The notes: generated by a model not told the origin, from the sequence alone. A DNA stretch of 37,684 bases from Gymnopus androsaceus JB14 (GCA_009733575.1 ML769885.1:1-37684), one strand, 5' to 3'. Shown: positions 21,156-33,324, numbered from the stretch's first letter. Numbers and translations are program-made.

Positions 21156-22494
21156 CTAGTAGCACATAGAATACGGCCTAGGAAGAATCCCGACTTGGTA
21201 GTGGTCGGATTGTAAGGATGATCCCCGACAAACCGACTGCTCGATTCCGAGCGAACACATATGCCTTGGAATAACGAGGCTACAGTATCGACTGTCTCCT
21301 AACAAACTTTCCAGACTAAGCTGAACACGCTCTAGGACGCAATGTGAAGAGGCTAACATTGCTTTTATGTCTTCAAAACGCTGTATCGCAGCATCGCGAA
21401 ATGAGCCTGGGTCGATGTCATCGGGCTTGAAGAAAGGCCAAGTTAGGCAGTTGAACGGACTGCCAGGCATCAGCGACCAAAGGTTTTCTCAGATGTTCAC
21501 CTTTCAAGGTTCTAGAGATGGGTATGACGGACGTGAATAGGAATCATGGGTGTAGCCGCATCACCTTTAGATGCTCCATCCAACAACAAAGTGCACTGTT
21601 AAACTTCTCCAACAATGGACGCTTGTCGAGTAAAACTGCAAAGGAGCCATGATAGCATCCGGTTTCTAACGTCCTCAGGTGCGCGAGCTCGATTGTATCG
21701 GTAGCACGAAGAAAGCCAAGTCGTAGGTGGTGAAGCCGAGGACAATGATTAAATGAATTTCCAAGGAATCTATCGTCATAGGATTCTTCCGTACCATGAT
21801 ATCCATGGTGTCAAGGATGGAGAAAGGATTTGTCTGTGAAATGACGAGCTTGCTTTAGAACGTAATCCAGGCTCTGTAAGTTGAGCGTGGATCTGAACTC
21901 CTTCCATCTGTCTGCATGTCGCGCTAGGTCATCTAGAATTCTGCATAGCCCAGGAGTAAGTTCAACTGAGCGAAAAGGTAGGCAGAGGCGCAAAGGAGTG
22001 CAGTCCCAGAGCGTGCAAGACATGCCCTCAGTATGATATGCGTAATATCAAGGACAGGTTCAGCAGCAAGCCTCATGATCAAGGAGGACCAAAATGAGGG
22101 TTGGGATACGATGATCTCGCGCCACCACGAAGAAACCCATGTCAATGGAAAGATGGAATCTCCCGCACGTCTCCCAAAACTAGGTCTTACTATGATGGCC
22201 TTATCCGGCAATGGCGAGCTCCAATATCTTGCTCATAATTTCTGGTGGAAGTCTGCGAATGGGAGAAAGTAGAGATCCCCAGTGGAAGTCCAACGTTTTT
22301 GCGAGCGGAACGGGTCGTGTATCTTCCAAGTCGCATTTCTCGAGATTACGACGGGCCTCCGCTACGAAGTTGTGGAGCTGTAAGAGGAAGTTGGATGTGC
22401 TCCGATAAAAAATTTCCAAGCCAGACTGATCTGTGACAGTTGAAGGATGTGGTATAGACTGCGAAGCCAAGTAAAGTTTTTCGGTGCTAGACAT
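21156..22494 (-). pseudogene. F-box family relic D (near full length)
   Basis: Start MSSTEKLYLASQSIPHPSTV at 22,494, then RRNLEKCDLEDTRPVPLAKT, FHWGSLLSPIRRLPPEIMSK and ILELAIAG, the F-box-like segment. A stop follows at 22,201. The matching frame resumes with FGRRAGDSIFPLTWVSSWWR and EIIVSQPSFWSSL, then DDLARHADRWKEF, and degenerate leucine-rich sequence ends near 21,160. Several shifts interrupt it. The family is unrelated in sequence to the intact F-box gene immediately to the right. It forms one unit with kinase copy 2; the same order recurs with kinase copy 3 and relic F. Confidence 0.85.
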
Positions 22495-22885
22495 GACTGA
22501 AAAGACGATTCAAAAATGGCAGATTGAAAAAGAGTGGCAGCAGAAGCGCCCAAAGAGCGCCTTTGTTTAGTCGTCTGTGTCTGCCTATTTCTCGAGCTGA
22601 CATCTCCTCATGTCCATATCTGCCGACTCATTGATTCGACGCATGCCATCATTAGCAGTCGATACGGTTAGCCAATTGCATAAAGAAACTTGCTTCTCAC
22701 TGTAAATTAAAATAAAATAAAATAAATCCAGTAAAATGAAGTCTCGACTCTCGAAGACTTACATTTAGTACGATGAAAAGAAGGTATGAGAGTGATTTAT
22801 GGTCGGAAAATGTATAACAATATAGTTATATAATAGGTAGACTGTTATGCCGATTCATTTCAAGCAACCCCACTGATAAGCTCTA

Positions 22886-24155
22886 CTATGGCAAAAGTTG
22901 CATTCCGATTTTGAGCTTCCCCATTCCCTTCAAAAATGGAAGCTTCCCGCCCAGTAGCTCATCTGGCATATATAAACTCTGCGTCTTTGATGCCTTCACC
23001 ACAATATTGACCATATCAAGCGAGGAAAACATTGCGTTTTGAAGTCGAGCATCGAGAATAGCAAATTGCTCACATTGCGCCTCCCATTGAGCAGCATCCC
23101 ATGAGCGGGTGGATAAGAGTAAGGTAAAATGGCGCAATGGATGAGCATTCCCACTGTTCCCATTCCGATCCCGAGGTCGAAAGAGAAACTCAATCCAGCG
23201 AACGATGCTATCTGTTCCAACAAAGCATTCCTGACAATTCAAAGTGAGAGTGTGTAGGTTGGGCGTGTGGCCTAGATGGATGAGATCGAAGTCTAAAAGG
23301 AATCATCATCAAGTGTGAACGAAAGTCAGATAAGTCAAACATACTTTGAAGTCCGTAACAGTACTGTAGCTCCAACTTCGTAATACTACAACTAGAGTGC
23401 TGCACCATAAATGCGACCAACTGGTAATCCCTTGTTGAGTACGCATTCAAACGTAAATATCGTAGATTCTGAACTTCAAACGGGCATGATTCGTCTTGGA
23501 ACCAAGAAATGAATGCATCGATATCATCCGTCTCCAACTCGTCCAGTTTTATAGAGCGAGGAGGATTAATGACCATATCTGAAGTAATTGGGATCCTGAT
23601 ACGATTAAAATCCCCCCTCTTGACCGACAATGCCTTCAAGTGCGTGGCTTGACCCAACAGAGAAGCCAGTTCAACAAATGTGGGTATGGTAAACTCAAAG
23701 AGTGTGATTCGAGTCAGAGAGGGGGCTTTGAGTACGTCAATTAATGCCATTCTGAGTAAAGGAGATAGTGTCTCCCATCTGAAGTATGTGAGCTGTATCG
23801 CGTCCACTCCAGAGAGTCGTTGGATGACCTTGGCCGCCTCTGCTAGATTTTCCGGTAAAATTGTCGCATAAAGTTGTAAGTGAAGACCTAGAAACCGGAC
23901 AGAAGATGCTAGATGCGGTTTCTCATCGAATATCGCAATGAGCCGCTCCGTTTTGGTTTTTAGAAAGCTCCGACTCGCAGGGGAGCAACCATCAAGATCG
24001 ATCTTTTCAAAGATGTGACGCTGAGAAGGGACAACCCAAGCTTTTTCGACAAGAGAACAGCGGTAGAGAGCATTTTTATCGGAGTTGAGGTTGTCGAGGA
24101 TACATTCTATAAGTTCAATGGGCAATGACTCCATCATCGTGATGGTCGCAAGCAA
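22886..24155 (-). CDS. F-box protein with LRR-like C-terminal region
   Basis: Two exons: 24155-23345 and 23292-22886, with a 52-nt GTATGT...TTTTAG intron in phase 1, giving about 405 aa. The N-terminus has a standard F-box: MESLPIELIECILDNLNSDK, then NALYRCSLVEKAWVVPSQR. The rest is leucine-rich with spaced strands (LRYLRLNAYSTRDYQLVAF, ITKLELQYCYGLQ, HTPNLHTLTLNCQECF). Family knowledge: the F-box docks on Skp1 of the SCF ubiquitin ligase and the C-terminal repeats choose substrate. The first ATG (24,155) gives MLATITMMESLP; Met7 or Met8 could be the real start. No frame break is seen, in contrast to the neighbouring F-box relics. Substrate unknown. Confidence 0.88.
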
Positions 24156-24339
24156 ATAGCAAATGTCGGCGGCAAAAAGCTAAAGCGACCAAAAAGCAAT
24201 TTGAACCAAGCGAACTGAAGAAACAGCAATTCAGCTCATCGGTGAGAATCACCAAAGAATCACTAATATAGTAGTAGTAATACTCACTCAGGCTAAGTGT
24301 TAAGAGGAGAGTAACTTGTACATAAGGAGCATAATGGTC

Positions 24340-24790
24340 TCTACAATGTGACTACAGTGTGTCTATTCTATAGGATACTAGTTCATATGTGCAGGCTGTA
24401 GGGCGCCCGGCGCACTACTGTGTAGCATGGGCCAATAGCGTAATGGGTGCATTAGTTCCTCAGTAAGCACCCAACGTATGCCTTGCGGCATACCATATGT
24501 AGCGCAGCTACTAAGTTGTGTTTGATGACAGTAGGCTACACGCATATATATGCATGTATGCGCAGTCTTATGATTAGTAAGATAGTATATAGTTGATGTG
24601 AATCTAATGGTAGATCTAGGTGAAAACCCAGTGAATAGTGAATAACCTAGTGAATAGCAAGTATGGGTAAAAAAAACCCAGAAAATAGTGAATATGGGTA
24701 ATAACCCAGCAAATGGCAAATACAGCAGCCAATAGTGAATATGGTGGCAAATAACAAATATGATATATGGCAGGTGTACTGGAGAATGAT
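24340..24790. repeat. Hairpin- and hexamer-rich noncoding repeat
   Basis: 24,476-24,493 is an inverted repeat (GTATGCC-ttgc-GGCATAC), TAGCGCAGCTA follows, and 24,600-24,770 has degenerate tandem units based on AATAGTGAATATGGGTAATA with GGGTAAAAAAAACCC-type dyads. The only longer frame (24,378-24,719 minus) has no coding character. Resembles a non-autonomous transposon or its end; no terminal repeat pair was found. Confidence 0.5.
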
Positions 24791-24971
24791 TATGAGAGTT
24801 GCGAGCAAGAAAAAAGTAAAAATTTGAGCAGATAATTTGATGGCACGAGAGTCAAAAGAAAGAAGTTAATAGGCGCTGAACTGGCGCTGGTTGACTCTCA
24901 ACGCCCTATCCTCTGATAAGCCCACTCCGTTGACATATCTCGGAGTTTATTATACAGGATGCGGACAATTG

Positions 24972-26809
24972 TCAATGTCGAGAATTAACATCCCACCTCG
25001 AATGATCTTCCAGTTCATAAAGAGCTCGTGGTCGGCGTTGGACTTGAACAACTTTTTCCACCCGAATCTCTACACCTATATCGTCCGGCCAGTCTGTTCC
25101 AGTATCCAGTGCATCTTCCTCAAATTCTAGAATTGTCAAGTCAAGGCTCACTGAGGATGCCTTTGGTTGCTGTGGAATGACCTGGCTTGGTACACTGGGA
25201 GGTTCAGTGAGGCTTTGTGAGAAGGTTGGAGCATCAATGTCTTCATTTCTTCTTTCCACAGTTACTTCTGGAGTGAAGCGTCAGACTAGAAGCACATCTA
25301 TTAATCAATAGGACATACCATGAAGATGGATAATAAGTCGTTTAGACATGATCCAAGTTACTGTATAACCCAAGGAGGCACTTTAGAAATCTTTTTAAGT
25401 GGAGGCCAATAGGATTTCTGTGCTACAACTTACGCCGAGGTCTGTGCAATTACCCAGAAGTAAGTCAAATAGACAAGACATGGGCAGACAACGTACTTGA
25501 AGATCTTGTGAGGCTCGGTATATAATGAGATTTAAGATATTAACAGCAGTAAGAGCTGAAAAGTATCCGATTCCATCATAAAGCATCCTGTTGGGCAAAC
25601 TCAATATTAATGTCTTCTTCCTGCCACCGGACTCACATTTTTGCTACTTTCGAAAAGCTGGTCGGTGGATGTTAGAATTGACGTAGCTACTTGTGCAACG
25701 GTACATACACTGAGTTCGAGGTGGCCATGGTCTTGTACTTGAACAAAAATATCATAGATATTGTAGTGGTCGTCAAGTCATAGGTTATGGCGATAACGTA
25801 GTAAGTCCATGCTCCAAAATATTGGATTTGAAAGACACCTAGACAGCTTTAAAAATTGAATGGGGTTAGAAACCTAGATTTAGACATGCGCAGCCATATC
25901 TTACTTTCCCTACAATTGAAAGGAAAGAGGTCAGTCAGATAAGGAACCTTTGTCGAGTCTTGGAAGAGAGCATACAAAGTTAACATCAACAACCGCTGGA
26001 AGACGCACAATCAGCCCCATTCGAATGCCCCTTCAAAACACTCACGAGTTCGTTGATGGAGGGTGGTAAACCATTGCAACTATGTTTTTAAATGAGTATG
26101 ATATACGGAAAGAAGGGAGCAGTGCGCACAGCAGTAACAGCAAGTAAAATACCCAGAAGAGTCCATCCAACGGGTCTGGATCTTCGTGAAAGATTGAAAG
26201 CACTTCGTTTTGTTTCAGAGTCTGGTGAGAGCGGGAGGAGGGGAATAGTAAAACATACCGGAGACCTAGAATTGCTTGAGATACAGTGGATTGAACGACT
26301 AAACATACACGCTTTAACTCCCTCATTAGCTGGCTCTAGATTGGAATTGCGCACCTTTTAGAATAGAAGGCACTATGTAAAAGTGGGCACAAGCGCGCTC
26401 GGTAAAAGCTGAAAAGAAGAATCCGAAGTTCGATAAAGTGAGTGCTAATATGCTTGTAAACCTGTAAAATCATCAATTCGCCTCAAACTGAGAAAATGAA
26501 ACCGGAAACCTGAACGCAACTGGATAAGAAGAAAAAGAACGAAAGATATCCTGCAACGGGGTAAGATGTCAGTGGATATAATGAGCAATAGCTATTCACG
26601 TTATTCGATGGGTATTCCACTGTTCTTGAGCGTACCTCCAGGTGCTAGGGGCTGTTTCTAGCAAGCTGAGGCAATCAAACTATTATTTAGCTCAGTGAAT
26701 CAACCACGGTTGTCTGTACTACTCACTCGTATACTGCAATCGAAATAGACGCGATACGAAGATATGCAGTCGTCTGGTAAGCGCTTGAGCTATATATGTC
26801 GTCCTCCAT
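24972..26809 (-). CDS. DUF6533-family multi-pass membrane protein
   Basis: Exons (minus): 26809-26727, 26665-26636, 26550-26503, 26461-26355, 26298-26259, 26202-26130, 26079-26046, 25838-25709, 25657-25637, 25587-about 25497, 25380-25319, 25267-24972. Family landmarks in order: YLRIASISIAVYDLLETAPS, RISFVLFLLIQ, SNFGFFFSAFTERACAHFYI, QAILGLRAFNLSRRSRPVGW, TLLGILLAVTA, GAWTYYVIAITYDL, MMLYDGIGYFSALTAVNILN, ASLGYTVTWIMSKRLIIHLH, then a charged tail with SVERRNE-like TVERRNEDIDAP. These match basidiomycete DUF6533 proteins with about seven membrane helices, of unknown function and possibly receptor-like. Nearly all junctions are in phase. The exon after DLQ (25,497) does not join 25,380 in phase with the best donor; GTCTTG near 25,477 would. 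A small exon may be hidden in 26,045-25,839. Confidence 0.82.
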
Positions 26810-26829
26810 ACAAGATGCGGGGCACCTGA

Positions 26830-27690
26830 AAGAATGAAGAACGATGATTGTTAAGGTTAAGGAGACTAAAATGTCTGTTTCACACGAATGTTCGTGGCGC
26901 GCTTACGACAGGTGTGCGAAAGGGGCAGAGGCTGCAGTTGGAGCGATTGAATTCCAGATATCATTCAGGACATCTGCCTCAGGCCAGAGTGCGCCAGATA
27001 TCGGACGTGTTCATTAGAGACAGCGAATATGTATGCTGGAAAGGCCTTAGAGTTGCATTAGAAAGGTAAAATCCAATGCTCCCTAGCGATCGCCGAACGG
27101 TTGATTCACCAAAGTGGGACAACGGGGCCCCATGCGCACCCGCCTTTCTTCCTACACTGGCAAGTAGAGATTCGGAAATGTCAGTAGTCACCCAAATAAA
27201 CCGTATAGGCTACTCAGGCGGGGCAAGATGAAAACGAGATCATCCCGTCACTGACGAAGTTCAGCCATTTGGAGTCTGGACTGATTTTTGGCACCGCTGA
27301 CTCATAGAGACTCTAGCGCGGGCTATTACTTTGTATCGCATCAGTAGACATCCATGTCGAGCAGTGTATAGACATTCACCTGAATTCCGTGTTTTGATGC
27401 GACGTGAAGTTTGAACGCGTTACGCGCTGTTACGCGACTCCGAAAGAATGGGTTTCACGGTTCACCCTCTGCAAAGTACATATCTGTGAGATGGAGATGT
27501 ACAGTGCTCCGAGTCTATGGAACTGTAACGACCCTTCTATACTCTGAACTTTACAGCCTACAGCAAAAAGAAATACCTATGCATTCCTTCTGAAGATATT
27601 GTAAAAGTGCTAGGTGGACCGATTTTTTCGGTGCCTATGAGTATATATACTCTCAAAGTTGGGTAGTAACTGGGGCAAAATACAAGTATG
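26830..27690. other. No gene recognised
   Basis: Contains the 5' flank of the DUF6533 gene and an unexplained stretch. Overlapping open frames at 26,848-27,069 (plus) and 26,979-27,191 (minus) show no family signature or splice context. The last 60 bases (AAGTATGAAGCAAATCAATC onward) begin the repeat-family flank of the next F-box relic. Confidence 0.45.
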
Positions 27691-27759
27691 AAGCAAATCA
27701 ATCTCCCTTGCAAGTAACTTTCCAGTCCAAATCGAAACCAACCAATCGTCCTCCTCTAT

Positions 27760-28968
27760 CTACGCAGCACATGGAATACCGTCTAGGAAGACCCCGACTT
27801 GGTAGTGGTTGGATTGTAAGGATGATCCCCAACAAACCGATTGTTCGATTCCGAGCGAACACGTATGCCTTGGAATAACGAGGCTACAGTATCGCTGTCG
27901 TCTAACAAATTTCCAGACAGCTGGACACGCTCTAGGACGCAATGTGAATAGGATAACATCGCTTTGAGCCCGTCAAAACGCTGTTTCGCAGCATCACAAA
28001 ATATCTCTTTGACTGAAGATGGGTCAAATTAGGGAGTTGAACGGACTGCCAAGCACCAGCAGCCTGGCATTCATTGATTTCCAGTACCAAGGTCCTAAGA
28101 TGGGTATGTCGGACGCGGGAAATAGGAATGAATGAAGCCTCATCACCTTTAACATGGTGCACTGTTAAAGTCTCCAACGTTGGACACTTTTCAAGTAAAC
28201 CCGCAAAGGAGCGTCCTCGATAGATAGATTATGACTTCTAACCTGCTCAGGTGCGTGAGATCAAGTGATTCGGTAGCACGAAGACGGGTGATGAGTAGGC
28301 TGTGAAGCCGAGGACAGCGAATGAGTCAATTTACAAGGATTCCATTGGCAGAGAGTTCATTTACAATGATCCATGGTGTCGAGGATGGAGAAAGGATTTT
28401 CTGTGAAATGCCGAGCTTGCGTTACAGTATAATTCAGGCTCGATAGATCAGTCGTGAATATGATCTGTCTGCATATCGTGCCAGATCATCTAGAACACTG
28501 CATATTCTAAATTTGACATGGCGAAAAAGGATTTGGAGACATATAGGTGCAGTCCCAGAGCGTGTGAGACACACCCCCAGTATGGGTATAATGTAAAGAA
28601 TTTTTATTGCATACTCCAATTCCAAGCAGGACCAGAACGAGGGCTGGGAGACGATGATTTCTCGCCACTAAGAAGAAACCCACGTCAATAGAAAGATGGA
28701 GTCTCCCGCACGTCTCCCAAAACCACGTTCGACCGAGAGTGACGAGTTCGAAAATTTCGCTCGTGATTTCCGGTGGAAGTGTGCGAATGGGAGAAAGTGG
28801 AGGCCCCCAGTGGAAGTCCAACGTTTTTGCGAGCTGGACGCGCAACCGTGACTGTGACTGCTCGACAGCTGAATTCGGGAAGCAATTGGATTTGCTCCGA
28901 GAGAAAGCTTCCTGCCAGGCAGATCGATCTGCAGTTACAGGATTTGGTGGAGACTGTGAGCCGGACAT
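27760..28968 (-). pseudogene. F-box family relic E
   Basis: Start MSGSQSPPNPVTADRSAWQE at 28,968. Compared with C and D it lacks the RRNLEKCDLED segment (RLRVQLAKTLDFHWGPPLSP is fused directly) but keeps the F-box core PIRTLPPEITSEIFELVTLG. Frames then alternate through degenerate leucine-rich sequence (THLRTLVLEIN, AWQSVQLPNLTHL) to the 3' end near 27,760. Multiple shifts and stops. No kinase copy lies downstream of it, so this unit lost its partner or was copied alone. Confidence 0.83.
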
Positions 28969-29330
28969 GACTAGGACTTGGACGATTCGAAGAAAAAGAG
29001 TGGCAGAAGCGCCCAAACAGCGCGCTTACCATCAATTAACCGTCAGTACTATCAGAACTTGCATATTTCAAGTGTAGAGTGAGATTAGTCCACTGAGATA
29101 TTCTGAGATTGACCCGCACTCAGAGAAAAATGAAATCAGTGCAGCTGGCCCAAGTTTTCCAATGGTAGTTTGTAACCAAATCCAACACACGAGAAAACAT
29201 CACGAGCGAATTCAAGGCTACTAACGGTAGTATTTAGTATTTGGTCTACACATCATTCTTGAGCAAATCTCAGGCTTGCGAGTATAACTATCCAAACACC
29301 ACCGCCGTAGACATCCTTCCTCCCAACTTC

Positions 29331-30833
29331 TTACTCTCCCATCATCCAATACGGGTGCCTCTCAATCCCCTCCCCACTCGTGTACATCTCCGGCATTTCC
29401 TCTTCATCCTTGACCTTGTACACCGCTTTCAGCTTCCTCGCAAAATACAGCACTTTTTGAACGTCGAGCAGGAACACACGTATATGGATGAGTTGGACTA
29501 ACGTTCGGCGATATTCCCTCGCAGCTTGAAGATTTTCTTCTTCGAGTTCTTGTAGACGAGTGAGAGCGAGCTGGACCCATGCATTGGGAGGTTCACCTAT
29601 CAAATCAGCTGCGTCAAGTACAGCTCAAGTATGAAGGGATAGGGTGGCTCACCTGGCTCGGGTGGCTTCGGAGAAAGTTTAAGAGGATCCTTAAACCTCG
29701 CCCGCCTCTCATCAGAGATGTTCGACTTTACAAAATCGCTACACGCAAGACTGCAAAGACATGGATCGATGCCATACGGAGCGAGGGCTTTGGCGCGTTC
29801 TGCGGCAGAGTCGAGGATGCGGCAGTACGAGATAGTCATCTCGGAACCAGAGGGAATGTCACGGACGGCGCGGATGCGGACGGAGAATGAGGATATGTGC
29901 CAGGAGAAAACGACGTTGGGGGAGCAGCTGGTGAGTATGAAAATGGATGAGTCGGGTAAGAGATTACGAGATTGGACTTACCTGTGGTTTATGCGCGAGA
30001 TATCTTTGCAAATAGCACTGTATACTCTGTCGACAACGGTTTCACCTGAAAAACGCTTTGTCTCTCAAACCAATCAATCCGACCATTCGTTCTCGTGCGG
30101 CTGGATACGCTAGAATCAGCTCAAACCAGAAGGGAAAATGAACGAAAACGCACCCCATATGAGGCCCGCTTCCATCCTGTTCATGAGCGTTCTTCAGTTC
30201 CATAAAGGCCCTCTGATGCATCTCAGGCATCCTACTCCATGCAATTTCAATCGCTCTACCCATCTCATACAGTAAAATCTGTTTCTGCTGCTCCTCCGTA
30301 TACTTGCCGAATCCCTCTTTGTTGGCCAAAACTCCGGTACTGCTACCCGGAACCACCATCATCGGTCTTTCATCCACGACGAGGTCTACAGCGCGTATAT
30401 CGCGTGCAGCAAACATACCCAAGCCTTTTCCGCCTCCGGCGTCGACGATTTGATACGCGTCTGGGTTTGTTGGAGGTAAAGGAGCGCGAGGAAACCCTGG
30501 TGTGCTGAGGATGAAGTGTTTGACGTGGATAGAGATGTGGCGGTATGTCATCCTGGATCGCCAGACTCGTGCTTCACTTTGGATATTGTCGTGTAAATCA
30601 ATTCGTTTGGGTCGTTCATGCTTTCGGAGTGGGCGACGCGGGTGAGATGGTGTGGGATTTTTAGCCTTTGGGGACAGCTTTGGGTGGAAAGGGTCATAAA
30701 CAGACAACGTGTTTTGAAAAGATCTACCCGCGTTTTCAACCACTCCATAACGGAAAGGTATTATTTTGGAGTCTACGGTGGAAGGAGTCTGCAGTGGCTT
30801 GGATTTCTTGGCCTTGGATTTGTTCTTCGTCAT
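29331..30833 (-). CDS. SET-domain protein (putative protein lysine methyltransferase)
   Basis: Five exons (minus): 30833-30154, 30109-30084, 30045-29982, 29927-29653, 29596-29331. The introns (44, 38, 54 and 56 nt) are GT-AG and phase-consistent, giving about 436 aa. The basic N-terminus MTKNKSKAKKSKP suggests nuclear or nucleolar targeting. SET features: YQIVDAGGGKGLGMFAARDI starts the domain, the RTRTNGETV junction and AICKDISRINHSCSPNVVFS contain the NHSCSPN cofactor and active-site motif, and IPSGSEMTISYCRI closes it. The Cys cluster DPCLCSLACSD resembles the post-SET zinc site of SMYD-like enzymes. The C-terminus is helical (LTRLQELEEENLQAAREYRR). The expected reaction is S-adenosylmethionine-dependent methylation of lysine; the substrate cannot be told. 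One exon is only 26 nt. Intact. Confidence 0.9.
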
Positions 30834-31980
30834 GGCGGTTAATAACTAAGAGTTGAAGCGAGAGAAGCTGCTATGATTTATCTGTGGGGCTGCTCATTCG
30901 GGGTTTAAACCGGTGCTTCGAAAGAGCGCTGCGTTCCCAATTTCCGATCTTTCCTTCAAAGTTGGACAGCGCAGAAGTACAGAGAGCTAAAAGACTTTTT
31001 GAACCATTAATATTGAGACAAATAACACAGCAACCCGGGTCAAGGAAGGGCTGAAAGTATGCTGTTCGAAAGTTCAACGAAAGTTGGTGGTCGAAGCAGT
31101 AGATATGCAACTTGAATTGATAAATTTTGAGTATTAGTGACCTGGAAGCTTGTACAGGTGCTTTTGCGACTTATATATACAGAAAGATACAGAAAGATAC
31201 AAAGAGTCTTGAAGAAATAAACCAAAATGCAAAAGCATCGCGCTAAAATTTAGCGCCTGATCTCGAACCCAACCGTCATGCATATGCATGGTACTTCTAA
31301 AGCTACGCTCTTCGATCTTGCATCAACTGCGAAATTTCCTTCTCAACTCATCCTTGACCTGAAGATTGAAGTGTTGCACTTGGAAAATTGTTGGATGCAC
31401 TGAACGAAAGTTTCAACGCTGTTCTTATAGCCCTCTCACTTCTCGATGCTTCCGTTCTCTGGATTCACTGGTCTCTTATCGTTTGTCATAAACGGGAGGA
31501 TAACGAATGGCGTACGAGGATGTAGACTTTTGATTTGAAGAAGCCGAAAGTCTTTTTCTGTTTTGCTCGAGTATTGTATCAAGGTAATTATAATGTCCAT
31601 TCTCTCTTTCTGCACTGTTAACTCACCTCTCAGCACTAGGACTGAGCTCAACAACCTCGAAGATTTTCAGCCGTCGGATTTTACGCTACTCCTTGGCTGT
31701 CAAGCTTCTACGCTTTCTCTACGCTGGATAAATCAATCGAGGCGTCCAGTCCTCTTGAAAGACATTCACTGTTCGTTCATCAAAACGTCTTGGAGATACT
31801 GAGCCGTCATACTGTTATTGTTGTTGTCGTATCCCCCTACCATCTTCTCATTTTTCTTTCCTGCTGCGCAAAGATGCACTCATAGGTGAGAACGATAGGG
31901 ATGGACACATCCGAGCTCAATCACAGATCAAGTCGCTCATATGGTTGTTTGATCCCATAGCTTCAGTCGATCCCTCGTAG
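30834..31980. other. Upstream and intergenic region, no gene
   Basis: 5' flank of the SET gene, then AT-rich sequence. 31,277-31,290 is a 14-bp palindrome (CATGCATATGCATG), and GCGCTAAA-a-TTTAGCGC lies near 31,238. Short open frames at 31,436-31,802 on both strands are unsupported. Confidence 0.45.
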
Positions 31981-31984
31981 CCCT

Positions 31985-32760
31985 GAAACTGTGAAACAAG
32001 CTGCGTTCCTCGATAATATACGGTCCAGCTGCTTTGACAATCGAAGTACTTATCGACCTATGGCCTTAACGAACGCTACCCTCTTCTCACACCAGGAAGT
32101 GGTATACGAATACCCAGATGAAGAGAGCCGATCTCACGTCGGGACCCTGTACACGAACCGAAATCGAAAGAATTGATTGTATCTCCTCCCCTCACGTCGT
32201 CGCCGAATCCATAGAGAGACCCAGAAAACCCTCAAAATACAGGGTCTGCTAGCATCTTTCGACAATATCTTCTCAAAGCAATCTCCAAATTAAATACCTC
32301 AAAAATACGTCAAGTCCACGAAACCAAAAAGGAATGGAAAGGCGGATCTGGAAAGGAGAATATCTACGGCATTACAACGAGTGCGTGGGCCAGCTCTCTC
32401 TCTATTTTTCTTCATACCAACGCTCAATTACACGAGCTGAAGACTATATGCGACCTCTTCTGCTGTTCAATCGTCGTTGGCTGCTGTTAGTAGCACTAAA
32501 AAGCAACAGCTCTCCGAAAAAGCTATAAAAAAGAAGGTGCTTGTGTCCAACTACAGGAAACCCGGCAGCGAAAACGACGTATCACGCATGCTCACAGCGC
32601 TCGAAAAATACTGATCGACCAACCAAGGTCTCCTCATCGCCCTCGACAACTCAAACAGCAGTACTAGCTCCATCGCGACCGACCAACATGTGCTGCTCCA
32701 GCTGAACGGAAAAGTCGGCCTCCAGCTTTCAATCACTGGAATTCAAGTACGTGCAGACTC
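31985..32760 (+). pseudogene. Decayed gene of unrecognised family
   Basis: Successive plus frames have coding-like codon use but are separated by single-base shifts: MALTNATLFSHQEVVYEYPD then EIERIDCISSPHVVAESIE (about 32,060-32,215), SASIFRQYLLKAISKLNTSK, IRQVHETKKEWKGG and GKENIYGITTSAWASSLSIF (about 32,245-32,410), QLHELKTICDLF, KKVLVSNYRKPGSENDVSRM then LTALEKY (about 32,535-32,615), and GLLIALDNSNSSTSS, LQLNGKVGLQLSITGIQ, followed by a GTACGT donor at 32,750. I do not recognise the family and will not name one. At least three frame shifts indicate a pseudogene. Confidence 0.5.
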
Positions 32761-33324
32761 AAGAATGCAGGCATCTTTTCAATCGAAACGGCTGTCTGAA
32801 GCGTGGAAGATTGGCTCATCAAGGTGCGATCTCAAAGCTTTCAAGATGAGCGCGTTTTTTTATATCCCTCCAGATAAAGTACATATATGGTTTATCCAGA
32901 TGAGGGTCGATGTGATTTTTTGGGTCCCTCTCTACAAGAAGCGACACGTCCGCGATGTTCTTCCTCTCGGCATTCATGACCGCCATGATGCATGCTCGTG
33001 GAATAATTTCGAATGGTGATATCCATCCTTCTCTGTTTTCGATAGTAGCACGATCTACTTTTGCATCCTTTCCAGTGAAATCCTAAACACCATCACATGC
33101 CTACACTCTCCACGGATCCATGCTACGTAACCGCTTCAACGTTTGCTGTAAGCGGAAATGCTGTGTGCGCTGAACTCCCGAGTCCTCTCACCGATTCTTC
33201 TATGGACTATGTCTTATCCCTGATTCATTAGGCCTACAGTCCTTCGTATGGAGAATGAGTCTTGCATGTCGATTCTCGCTGGGCCAATTCACGCGCAGGA
33301 GATGACATGCAGATCGTATCGTTA

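Noticed and set aside
24378..24719. Minus frame of 113 codons
   Set aside because: Falls wholly in a hairpin/tandem repeat and looks noncoding.
26848..27191. Opposed frames of 70-73 codons
   Set aside because: No homology recognised and no supporting splice structure.
30042..30083. Apparent frameshift in the SET gene after RTNG
   Set aside because: Explained by a 38-nt GT-AG intron at 30,046-30,083 that restores RTNGETV and leads in frame to NHSCSPN.
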